64,000 bases of DNA from Candidatus Omnitrophota bacterium. GTDB taxonomy: Bacteria; Hinthialibacterota; Hinthialibacteria; Hinthialibacterales; Hinthialibacteraceae. The notes under the pieces were generated by a model. That model did not search any database. It was not told where the DNA came from and worked only from the letters and a program-made list of their open reading frames with translations. Shown piece by piece: positions 1-7,380 of this stretch. Both the position numbers and the translations under genes were made by a program. Every line of letters starts with the position of its first letter. Position 1 is the stretch's first letter. The stretch spans positions 35,477 through 99,476 of the forward strand of contig JBFMBP010000098.1 in NCBI GenBank assembly GCA_040755155.1. Direction: 5' to 3'.

Positions 1-1212
1 CCTCACACGCTGCCCCGGCGCGGATTCATGAAAGCCGCCTCCGCAGGCGCTGGTTTAATGTTGGTCAAGCCGGAATCCGTATTCGGCGCCCCAGCCAATT
101 CCCTCATCCAAGCGGGTCTTATCGGATGCGGCGGCCGTGGGACGCACGATGCCGGCGTGTTCGTCCGCATGACGGATACGCGCTTCATCGCTCTGGCCGA
201 TTACTTCGAAGACCGTCTGCAATCGACGAAAAACACTCTCGATGGCCGCTTGAAAGAAAAGGGCCAACCTGAAATCGAAGCCTCCAAACTATTCAAAGGC
301 ATGAAATCTTACGAAGACGTTTTGGCTATAGACGATATTGACATGGTTCTCATCACTAGCCCCGTCTATTTCCACCCCATCCATTTCGAAGCGGCGGTCA
401 ATGCGGGTAAGCATATTTACATGGAGAAGCCAGCGGGCGCCGACGTGGCGGGCGTCAAGAAAGTGATCGAGGCTGGACGCAAAGCGAATGGAAAAAAGAG
501 CATGATGATTGGCTTCCAAATCCGCTTCAGCCTGGAATTTCAGGAAGCCGTAAATCGCGTCCATCAAGGCGATATCGGCGATCCCGTCAGCGGCATGGTC
601 AATTACCATGCCGGCCGTCTTGGCGGACGCAACCTGCCCAACGCGACGGAAGAGGAAAACCGGCTGCGCAATTGGGTATTCGACAAAGCTCTTTCCGGCG
701 ACATCATCGTCGAACAGAACGTCCATGTTATCGATGTATGCAACTGGTATCTGCAAAACCATCCCGTTAAAGCTTTCGGAACCGGCGGACGCAAAGCCCG
801 CGTCGATATAGGCGACTGCTGGGATCACTTCATCTGCATCTTCTGGTATCCCAATGATGTGCGCATCGATTTCAGCTCGTCCCAATTTCTACGGGGATGG
901 GGCGATTGCCGCGAGCGCATCTTCGGAACCCGTGGAACCGCCAATACGCCTTATACTGGCAACGCCGAAATCACCGGCGACAAATCCTGGCAATCGGAAA
1001 ATACCGATCTGCTGGGCGGTACGGAAGAACGTAAAGTTACTACCTTCATCGAAAGCGTTAAAAGCGGCAACTACGCCAACGAAACCCTGCAAGCCGCCGA
1101 AAGCACTCTGACTTGCATATTAGGTCGCATCGCAGCTTATGAAGAACGTATGGTAACTTGGGATGAAATGATGAAATCCAACCTGACGATAGATCCAAAA
1201 CTTAAATTGTGA
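1..1212 (+). CDS. Gfo/Idh/MocA family NAD(P)-dependent oxidoreductase, Tat-exported, 5'-truncated by the window edge
   Basis: The reading frame is open from base 1, so the true start lies outside the window; the first ATG inside (base 28) falls within the Tat signal. The N-terminal sequence PRRGFMKAASAGAGLML has a twin-arginine motif followed by a hydrophobic stretch, pointing to Tat export, as seen in many planctomycete-like members. A Rossmann nucleotide-binding segment (IQAGLIGCGGRGTHDAGVFV) follows, then the family signature MEKPAGADVAGVKKV with the conserved Glu-Lys-Pro. About 394 residues from the internal Met is normal for the family. The substrate is probably a sugar or polyol derivative but cannot be named. 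It ends at TGA 1210-1212. Confidence 0.9.
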   Translation, partial: PHTLPRRGFMKAASAGAGLMLVKPESVFGAPANSLIQAGLIGCGGRGTHDAGVFVRMTDTRFIALADYFEDRLQSTKNTLDGRLKEKGQPEIEASKLFKGMKSYEDVLAIDDIDMVLITSPVYFHPIHFEAAVNAGKHIYMEKPAGADVAGVKKVIEAGRKANGKKSMMIGFQIRFSLEFQEAVNRVHQGDIGDPVSGMVNYHAGRLGGRNLPNATEEENRLRNWVFDKALSGDIIVEQNVHVIDVCNWYLQNHPVKAFGTGGRKARVDIGDCWDHFICIFWYPNDVRIDFSSSQFLRGWGDCRERIFGTRGTANTPYTGNAEITGDKSWQSENTDLLGGTEERKVTTFIESVKSGNYANETLQAAESTLTCILGRIAAYEERMVTWDEMMKSNLTIDPKLKL

Positions 1213-1342
1213 TTTTATTATGCAATTACATTCCCAGACGCCCTTTGGGAGAGGATTAGGGTGATGGATTATAAGTTCATTTAAATCAACCATTACCAAA
1301 CCTTTATTCCTCTGCGGAAACGTCATTCGTACAAAACAAAGC

Positions 1343-1362
1343 GGGCGGCTGCAAAGCCGCCC
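1343..1362 (-). terminator. stem-loop between convergent genes, probable terminator for hsp20
   Basis: GGGCGGCT, a GCAA tetraloop and AGCCGCCC form a perfect 8-bp stem. Read on the minus strand it is followed by a T-rich tract (GCTTTGTTTTG), so it fits termination of the small heat-shock gene. On the plus strand no T tract follows. Confidence 0.55.
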
Positions 1363-1468
1363 TTAGTCATGATAGGGAGGGAAGGAATTCTGAAAAGCGC
1401 ACGGCGTTGAATATCTTGTTTTTGTTTCCATCCGGCGCAATCGACGCCGGGATTCATTCTCTGCGGCC

Positions 1469-1906
1469 TTAATTGATGAAATCGATCTTGATCGTTTTAG
1501 GAACGGATATTTCTTTTTTGGGAAGATGAATCGTCATTACGCCGTTCTCGTAAGTAGTGGTTATCGCTTCGCTCACGATAGCCACGGGCAGCGATATGCT
1601 TCGTTCAAACGCGCCGAAGCCTCGCTCCAACCGGTTCGCCGCCACGAAAGGCCGCTCGTCCGTCTTCTTTTTCTCGCCGCGGACGACCATAAAATCCTCG
1701 CCTGTTTCCACGATCAGCCGATCGGCGTCGATCCCTGGCAGGTCCATTTCGATGACGAAACATTCGGCGTTCTCAATGATATCCACAGCGGGTTTCCAGT
1801 CTTCTCTCGGCGCGCCGCAAGTTTTTTTATCTCCCGCCAGCGGAGAGAGGAAACTCTCGCACGGTTTTTTACCTTGGAAAGGGGATTTCTGCTCACGTAT
1901 ATACAT
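1469..1906 (-). CDS. Hsp20/alpha-crystallin family small heat shock protein
   Basis: This is an ATP-independent holdase chaperone that keeps denatured proteins soluble in the cytoplasm. The 145 residues contain an alpha-crystallin domain at about 38-145. It opens with WKPAVDIIENAECFVIEMDLPG, and the C-terminal part ENGVMTIHLPKKE matches the conserved NGVL-type motif of the family; a short IxI-like tail (TIKIDFI) ends the protein. Start choice is supported by an AAGGAG Shine-Dalgarno 8 bases before the ATG at 1906. The N-terminal 37 residues are basic and variable, as usual. It is monocistronic and convergent with the preceding oxidoreductase. A 690-base AT-rich upstream region may hold its promoter, but I could not identify a heat-shock element. 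Confidence 0.93.
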   Translation of the reverse strand: MYIREQKSPFQGKKPCESFLSPLAGDKKTCGAPREDWKPAVDIIENAECFVIEMDLPGIDADRLIVETGEDFMVVRGEKKKTDERPFVAANRLERGFGAFERSISLPVAIVSEAITTTYENGVMTIHLPKKEISVPKTIKIDFIN

Positions 1907-2599
1907 GATGAGAACTCCTTTTGGGGGCGTCGCATCCGGTCGATGCCGGAACGAACCCTTGCTTATATTCTACAACGACTTTGCCGTCAAACAAAATTTC
2001 AATAAATAATTTTGCATATTTGTCATATTTGTTATCGACTTCTTTTTCAATTTTATTAATAAGCAATTTATAGGCCAACACAACGCCAACAATAGTTTTG
2101 TTTTATTATTATCTCTATTCCACCCGATTCGTCAACTTATCTTGGGTAAATTATCAATTTTATATATTGTTTTATTTAAAATATGTATCGGGACAAGATA
2201 CAAACAAGTAACCATGTAACTGTTTTTCAAACGATATGTCCTTTTTCCTTTCTTCACCGATTTCTTTATTGTTCCCTTTTTTAAACCTGAATCGTTCTAT
2301 AATAGGCCATTTTGGCGCAATCATGACATGTGCATTGGATTTTTCTCTTCTTCCTTTTGTCAAAATGATACGATCCATCCTAACTTATCTCGCATTCGAG
2401 TCTTCTTGTACGTTTTAGGGAGTGAGAAAACGGCTTTTTGGCGCTGAAATTTCCTTGCTGGAAGATTCGGCATATCCGTCTTCCTCCCGCTATCCTTTCC
2501 GCTTGACGAATTCCTTTTCGCAGGCGAGAATGTTTTCTTCAGTGTTCATAGAGATTAACGAATTGCCATTTCATTCATAACTATCGTGGAGCAAGAGGA
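1907..2599. other. AT-rich intergenic region, no gene supported
   Basis: About 690 bases between the divergent hsp20 and gpmA genes, clearly richer in A and T than the neighbouring coding sequence. Short open frames on both strands (for example around 2172-2418) overlap each other, have no ribosome-binding site and resemble no family, so none is called. It probably holds the promoters of both flanking genes. Confidence 0.5.
2503..2531 (+). promoter_or_regulatory. possible sigma70-type promoter for gpmA
   Basis: TTGACG (2503-2508) and GAGAAT (2526-2531) are separated by 17 bases, about 70 bases before the gpmA start. The -35 box is good and the -10 box matches consensus at four of six positions. 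This is a pattern match only. Confidence 0.3.
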
Positions 2600-3346
2600 A
2601 TGAAGAAAATCGTATTGCTTCGGCATGGCGAAAGCGTATGGAATCAGGAAAATAAATTCACCGGTTGGACCGATGTCGATCTATCGGAAAAAGGACTAGC
2701 GGAAGCCAATGAAGCCGGGCGCCTGCTGCGCGAAGGCGGCTACCAATTCGACATCGCTTATACTTCCGTTCTCAAACGCGCCATCCGCACATTGTGGATC
2801 GCCCTGGACGAAATCGACCAGATGTGGATCGACGTTCATCGCAGTTGGAGGCTCAACGAGCGCCATTACGGCGCACTGCAAGGCCTCAACAAGGCGGAGA
2901 CGGCGGCCAAGTACGGCGACGACCAAGTGAAAATCTGGCGCCGTAGTTATGATGTTCCACCCCCGGAATTAGAAAAGACGGATGATCGCTTCCCCGGCAA
3001 AGATCGCCGCTACGCCAACCTGAAACCTGAAGAATTGCCCACCACCGAAAGTTTGAAACTGACCATCGACCGTTTTCTTCCCTATTGGTTTGACGTCATC
3101 GTCCCCAGCGTCAACGCCGGAAAAAGAGTGATTATCGCCGCCCACGGCAACAGTCTGCGCGGTCTGGTGAAGCATCTGGACAACGTTTCGGAAAAAGACA
3201 TCCTCGAACTTAACATCCCCACCGGCATCCCGCTGATTTATGAGTTGGATGACGATCTGAAGCCGATCAAATCCTATTATTTAGGCGATGCGGAAGAATT
3301 GAAGAAGAAAATGCAAGCCGTCGCCAACCAGGGGAAAGCCAAGTAG
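2600..3346 (+). CDS. gpmA: 2,3-bisphosphoglycerate-dependent phosphoglycerate mutase
   Basis: Interconverts 3-phosphoglycerate and 2-phosphoglycerate in glycolysis and gluconeogenesis. The phosphohistidine motif [10 protein letters not shown] lies at residues 6-15 with the acceptor His at 9. [27 protein letters not shown] and [14 protein letters not shown] are the classic dPGM blocks, the last carrying the second catalytic His. Length (248 aa) is normal. An AGAGGA ribosome-binding site precedes the ATG at 2600. The C-terminus ends in a Lys-rich tail, as in other dPGM proteins. It stands alone, 31 bases before an unrelated small gene. Confidence 0.97.
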   Translation: MKKIVLLRHGESVWNQENKFTGWTDVDLSEKGLAEANEAGRLLREGGYQFDIAYTSVLKRAIRTLWIALDEIDQMWIDVHRSWRLNERHYGALQGLNKAETAAKYGDDQVKIWRRSYDVPPPELEKTDDRFPGKDRRYANLKPEELPTTESLKLTIDRFLPYWFDVIVPSVNAGKRVIIAAHGNSLRGLVKHLDNVSEKDILELNIPTGIPLIYELDDDLKPIKSYYLGDAEELKKKMQAVANQGKAK

Positions 3347-3377
3347 TCCTTAATCGACGCTTGAAGGATGTTAAATC

Positions 3378-3623
3378 ATGGATATTCATTTAACGCCGGA
3401 AGCGGAGCATACTATTAAACAATGGATTGGAGAAGGACTTTGCCGAACGCCGGATGAGGCGGTGGCTAAGGCCTTGGATTTGCTGAAACAACAGATGCTC
3501 GCAAAAGCCAAAACAAAAAGTTCTCTGAAGAATTTGAAGAAAATGGCTGGATGCTTAGCCGACTTGGATGTTCTAAAAGAAGACAGCGTGAAAATTCAAA
3601 GAGCGATGCGTAATGAATGGTAA
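3378..3623 (+). CDS. small ParD/CC2985-like antitoxin-type protein without a toxin partner
   Basis: The 81 residues start MDIHLTPEAEHTIKQWIGEG and continue with TPDEAVAKALDLLKQQ. This is the beta-strand plus two-helix pattern of ribbon-helix-helix antitoxins such as the ParD/CC2985 family, where the strand binds DNA and the C-terminal part wraps a toxin. The C-terminal half (residues 40-81) is Lys-rich and matches nothing I recognise. No RelE/ParE or PIN toxin gene lies downstream: the next 130 bases are repeat-like, and then the M16 gene begins. It may be an orphan antitoxin or a stand-alone regulator. Assignment rests on the N-terminal pattern only. Confidence 0.55.
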   Translation: MDIHLTPEAEHTIKQWIGEGLCRTPDEAVAKALDLLKQQMLAKAKTKSSLKNLKKMAGCLADLDVLKEDSVKIQRAMRNEW

Positions 3624-3715
3624 TACCAATACCTATCAAGATTGTAACATATCATTCCTTCTCCCCCTGGGAGAGGGAACAGGAATTGCGTAACATGAGG
3701 TAGTAAGAAGGAATT
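3624..3715. repeat. fragment of interspersed repeat with GTAACATGAG-type end
   Basis: AATACCAA just after the stop codon, a CTCCCCCTGGGAGAGGG palindrome, and the end motif TTGCGTAACATGAGGTAGTAA resemble the right end of the repeat near 28433-28453 and the CTCTCCC-rich repeats elsewhere in the window. It looks like a short or decayed copy. Confidence 0.45.
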
Positions 3716-3752
3716 TCTATTACGTAAAATTTGATCTTAAACCAAAAAATCA

Positions 3753-5024
3753 ATGCCATCCGAAACCCCGGCTATACAAATCCCCCAAAGAGAAGTCGTC
3801 CGCGAAGTTATGGCGAACGGGACGGTCTTTCTTTACGCTCCCAATCCATATAATCCCATTGTGGCGATGAACATCCTCTCCCGCCAGGCTTCCCGCCACG
3901 AACAGGCCGAAAAAGCGGGCATGGCCAATCTTTGCATGAGGCTCCTATCCGCCGGAACGGATCTGCATACGGAAGAGGAGATCGCCATTAATCTCGAACG
4001 CAACGGCGCCCTTTTCAAAGCGGAAGCGGGCAAGGACAACAGCGCCGTTGATCTGCTCTCCACTACCCATTTTTTCCAGGACGATCTCCAGGCGGTTTTG
4101 GAATTATTGGATCGCCCCACGTTTCCCGAAGACAAAATCGAGCGCGAATGCGAAATTGTCCGCATGAATATCCTCGAACAGGAAGATTCGCTCTTGACTT
4201 ACACGATGCGCATTTTCCGCAAGCTGTTTTTCGGCGATCATCCCTACTCCTGGCCCAATATTGGCCTGGTGGAAACGCTGGACAATATCGAAAGAGACGA
4301 TCTCGTCCCCTTCGCCCAAGGCGTTTTCGAACCATCCAATCTCATTGTTTCCGTTGTGGGCGGTTCCGAAAAGAGCGGCGTCCGGGAGATGATTTCCAAC
4401 GCCTTCGCCGATCGTCCCGTCAACGGCTATCGCTCCATTCCCGATCCGCCTCCCGCCGCTCCCGCCTTCGTTTCCAACTGCGAGAAAGTGGAACAAAAGG
4501 AATCAGAGGCGGAATACATTGTTATGGGTTATCCCGGCTGCAGCATCCGCGACGAGATCGCCATCCCCATGCGCCTTATTGGCGCCATTCTTGGCGGTTC
4601 GATGGATTCGCGTCTTTTCCGTGAAATCCGCGACAAGCGGGGCTTATGTTACCAGGTCGGCGCCAATTTCACTCCCTCGCATGGCCATTCGCCCTTAATG
4701 ATCTACGCCGTCTCTTCGCCGCAAAACCGGAGGGACGTGATTTCGTGCGCCGAGGCGGAAATCAAGCGGCTTCAGGACGAATCCATCTCGGAGGAAGAAT
4801 TGGATCGCGTTAAAACCTACATTTGTGGTACTAACGTTATGTCTATGGAAACCGTCATGGGCCAGGCCTCTCGCTTTGCCCTCTACGAAGCCGCCGGGTT
4901 GGGATGGGAATACGCCAACCGCTTCTCCGAAGAGATTTATAAAGCCGACGCCCAAACTATCCAGGACGTCGCCCGCAAGTTATTAACCCATCGCCTGCTG
5001 ACCATCACCGCCCCTCCCGCCTGA
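3753..5024 (+). CDS. M16 family (insulinase-like) zinc peptidase homologue lacking the HxxEH motif
   Basis: The 423 residues show the two-lobed M16 fold pattern. The N-terminal lobe starts REVMANGTVFLYAPNP, and the C-terminal lobe contains the R/Y-type block LFREIRDKRGLCYQVGANF that helps substrate binding in active members. The inverted zinc motif HxxEH should follow the first strand pair, in the stretch GMANLCMRLLSAGT, but there Asn, Cys, Met and Arg stand where His, Glu and His are needed. The protein should therefore be catalytically inactive, like the alpha subunit of heterodimeric M16 peptidases. No active partner is encoded next to it. The ATG at 3753 has no clear Shine-Dalgarno sequence. 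Confidence 0.85.
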   Translation: MPSETPAIQIPQREVVREVMANGTVFLYAPNPYNPIVAMNILSRQASRHEQAEKAGMANLCMRLLSAGTDLHTEEEIAINLERNGALFKAEAGKDNSAVDLLSTTHFFQDDLQAVLELLDRPTFPEDKIERECEIVRMNILEQEDSLLTYTMRIFRKLFFGDHPYSWPNIGLVETLDNIERDDLVPFAQGVFEPSNLIVSVVGGSEKSGVREMISNAFADRPVNGYRSIPDPPPAAPAFVSNCEKVEQKESEAEYIVMGYPGCSIRDEIAIPMRLIGAILGGSMDSRLFREIRDKRGLCYQVGANFTPSHGHSPLMIYAVSSPQNRRDVISCAEAEIKRLQDESISEEELDRVKTYICGTNVMSMETVMGQASRFALYEAAGLGWEYANRFSEEIYKADAQTIQDVARKLLTHRLLTITAPPA

Positions 5025-5171
5025 GTGACGCTCTCCCTTACGATTTCTCTCAATGTTGTCCTCCCTCCGCCGATATTAGGTTTGAATTTCCATGATTTGC
5101 CATGAGGGCGTACGAGGTTCGAAGAGTTTTCCGAAGCCAGACTGAACGACGGATTTTCCGTGGAGGTTTGG

Positions 5172-5606
5172 ATGTACGGAAACTGTATTCTCTGCAATAA
5201 CTACGCCAAACTTAACCGATTGTATATCTGCTCCGATTGCTTCCCCATCGACGAGCAACTGCTGCAACTCGCCCGCGATATGATCCAGGCGGAAGGGCGC
5301 ATGAGCGTCTTCGAATTGGCCGATAAACTGAGCGTTCCCTACGAGCGCATCTTTCTATGGATTCAACAGCGTCGCCTGAAACCCGGCCAATTCCGTTATA
5401 ACTGTCCTGTTTGCGGCAAGGATTTGCTCTATTCGTTCTGCGATTGCATGAAGAACTCCTACGCCAGCGAGAGCAGCGGCCGCCACGGCGTCCACCCGGA
5501 AAAATTCTATTCCGCCCTCCGCATCCATCAGCGGCGAAATTATTATTGGGATCATGAATCGCGCATCCGCCGCAAACAAAAGCGCGATATCTGGCTGCCG
5601 ACGTAG
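5172..5606 (+). CDS. small zinc-ribbon plus helix-turn-helix protein, YvyF-like
   Basis: The N-terminal CILCNNYAKLNRLYICSDC and C-terminal CPVCGKDLLYSFCDC each carry CxxC-type pairs that look like zinc knuckles. Between them, residues 35-65 (MSVFELADKLSVPYERIFLWIQ) read as a helix-turn-helix. The same order (Cys pair, acidic helix, HTH ending in a short basic strand) is found in YvyF-like flagellar-operon proteins, but no flagellar genes are in this window. GGAGG at 5162-5166 selects ATG 5172; an upstream in-frame GTG at 5160 overlaps that ribosome-binding site and is rejected. The C-terminal tail is rich in Arg and His. A nucleic-acid-binding role is likely; the target is unknown. Confidence 0.65.
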   Translation: MYGNCILCNNYAKLNRLYICSDCFPIDEQLLQLARDMIQAEGRMSVFELADKLSVPYERIFLWIQQRRLKPGQFRYNCPVCGKDLLYSFCDCMKNSYASESSGRHGVHPEKFYSALRIHQRRNYYWDHESRIRRKQKRDIWLPT

Positions 5607-5612
5607 AGTCAG

Positions 5613-5680
5613 AATCAGGATGAGCAGGATTTTCAGGATTTACTGGTTAAAAAGACAAAAAATCCTAGTCATCCTTAATT
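5613..5680. repeat. inverted repeat of the AATCAGGATGAGCAGGAT type
   Basis: AATCAGGATGAGCAGGATTT (5613-5632) pairs imperfectly with AAATCCTAGTCATCCTTAATT-like sequence at 5660-5680. It forms a long hairpin in the gap before the membrane-protein gene. Confidence 0.55.
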
Positions 5681-5698
5681 ATCACTTGCAAATTAACT

Positions 5699-7309
5699 AT
5701 GCGGGGAAAAACGCCTACCCTCCAGGCAATGAGCCAATCCATCCATCCTATCTTTCAACGCTTTAGCGAATGGAAGACGCTGGCGCTGCTCTGCGCCGCT
5801 TCATTCTTTTTGCTGGATATCGTTCCGGCGCTTTCGCCTGAAGCCGGATTCTCCTTTTCTTTCATTGCATTCATGGAGTTCATTGTATTGGCGCAATTGG
5901 CCTTCGCCTGGCGCATCCGATTGGGATCGCTTCCCATCTCTTCGATCTATATTTTAACTTCACTCTATTTCTTTCGCTTAGTCTATCGTGCTTCGTTAGG
6001 TCTGACGGCGTTGTGGGGAATGCGGGGGGGATGGATTCATACTCCCCTATTAGGTTTGGTTTGGTATGGCGTGGGAACGTTGATGCTTCACCCCGATGCT
6101 TATAGGGAGATAGAACGCTATAGCCGGATAGTCGGCGAATGGCCGAATGGAAAGAAACGGTTTTATACAGCCGTTTTTTTTGTCTTGCTGACAGCGCTGT
6201 TTTTCGCCCTGCAATCGCGCAATATTTCCCGCGACGGTCTCGACTGGATCGAACGTTCAACGAAGCCCGTGTGGCATCTCTATATGCGCGAGCCGTTAAC
6301 CATCGGTCTTCACCGGCTGCTTTACCTCCTGGTTCGTCCGTTCTTTCACGTTCGCAACGATATGGCGGTTTCCTTTCAAATTTTCCCCATTTTATCCATC
6401 GCGGCGGGGCTTTGGAGCGGGTTCTGGTTCCTCAAAATCGTCCGCCTCGCCTGGCGCGGCAATGTCGACCGCGTTCTCGCCTGCCTGCTCGCCGCCGCAT
6501 CGGGAGGTTGGATGATCCTCAATTTCGGCCATGTCGAAGTCTATCCTATCCTAATCGCCGGACTGTTGCCGACGTTCTATTTCGCGCAGCGTTATCTCGG
6601 CGGCCAAGGCTCCATCCTGCCCGCCGCCGTTGGTTTTTCCCTAACGTTTCTCTTGCATTTATCCGTTGGCTGGCTGATTCCCGCGTTTGGGCTGCTTCCA
6701 TTTATGCAAAAAGAACGCAAGAAAATTTTCCCGGACGTTATCGTTTTTGGAACAACGTTTCTCGCTATTCAATCCGTATTTTGGCTTTCGTTGCTCGTTT
6801 TCTGTTACGGCTCCGATCCCTCGCGGATGCTGGCGAGGCTCCATGAGGATTTCAACGTCGGTCCGGATCGCGCTATGTTTCTTCCCGGTTGGGCGTTGCT
6901 TCAAGGACGCCATTTATGGGATTTGCTCAATGAAGCGATTTATTTATCGCCACCCTGCTTGTTACTCTTTCCTCTCGCTCTCGCTATTCTCGTCCGGCGC
7001 CTGAAAAAAGAAAACCTATTTTGGATGCTGCTCGCCGCTGGATATCTCGCCTATACCTTTTTGTGGAATCCCGACCGAGGCTATCCCGAAGACTGGGACC
7101 TCTTTTCGCCAGGCGTTCCTATCGCCGTTTTCTTTTTGCTTCATATTTATCTACCGGCGACGGAAACGGAGGCGCAGCTTCATCCAAACCGATTGAATAT
7201 CTACTTGGCCGCTATGGGAACTCTGCCTTACGCCATCGCCCAAATTCTCTATCATCGCCTCATCCCATTCTCCCGCGCCGGGTTTCCTTGGATCGATTCT
7301 TCGATATAG
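5699..7309 (+). CDS. polytopic membrane protein, possible GT-C-type glycosyltransferase
   Basis: The 536 residues contain roughly ten or more hydrophobic segments spread over the whole length, with few charged loops. Conserved-looking spots are SRDGLDWIERS in the first large outside loop, REPLTIGLHRLLY after it, FGHVEVYPI in a mid-protein helix, and NPDRGYPEDWDLFSPG near the C-terminus. An acidic pair in the first loop followed by many helices is the layout of GT-C enzymes, which transfer sugars from lipid-linked donors. I do not recognise a named family, so the enzyme call is tentative. Start is uncertain: ATG 5699 and ATG 5729 (MSQSIHPIF) are in frame, and neither has a strong ribosome-binding site. 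Confidence 0.75.
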   Translation: MRGKTPTLQAMSQSIHPIFQRFSEWKTLALLCAASFFLLDIVPALSPEAGFSFSFIAFMEFIVLAQLAFAWRIRLGSLPISSIYILTSLYFFRLVYRASLGLTALWGMRGGWIHTPLLGLVWYGVGTLMLHPDAYREIERYSRIVGEWPNGKKRFYTAVFFVLLTALFFALQSRNISRDGLDWIERSTKPVWHLYMREPLTIGLHRLLYLLVRPFFHVRNDMAVSFQIFPILSIAAGLWSGFWFLKIVRLAWRGNVDRVLACLLAAASGGWMILNFGHVEVYPILIAGLLPTFYFAQRYLGGQGSILPAAVGFSLTFLLHLSVGWLIPAFGLLPFMQKERKKIFPDVIVFGTTFLAIQSVFWLSLLVFCYGSDPSRMLARLHEDFNVGPDRAMFLPGWALLQGRHLWDLLNEAIYLSPPCLLLFPLALAILVRRLKKENLFWMLLAAGYLAYTFLWNPDRGYPEDWDLFSPGVPIAVFFLLHIYLPATETEAQLHPNRLNIYLAAMGTLPYAIAQILYHRLIPFSRAGFPWIDSSI

Positions 7310-7380
7310 CACGGAACATAATGGCGTTTCTCGACGACATTTAAATTTAATACTAACTCCTACGAATGAGGAGGATCGGC

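Noticed and set aside
289-885. 198-codon open frame antisense to the Gfo/Idh/MocA gene
   Set aside because: It lies wholly opposite a well-supported gene, has no ribosome-binding site and resembles nothing. GC-rich third positions open such frames.
2172-2418. Overlapping 60-68 codon frames on both strands before gpmA
   Set aside because: They overlap each other in a low-GC gap and show no coding signature.
5160-5171. GTG start for the zinc-ribbon protein
   Set aside because: The GGAGG that would serve ATG 5172 lies inside this extension, so the ATG is the better start.
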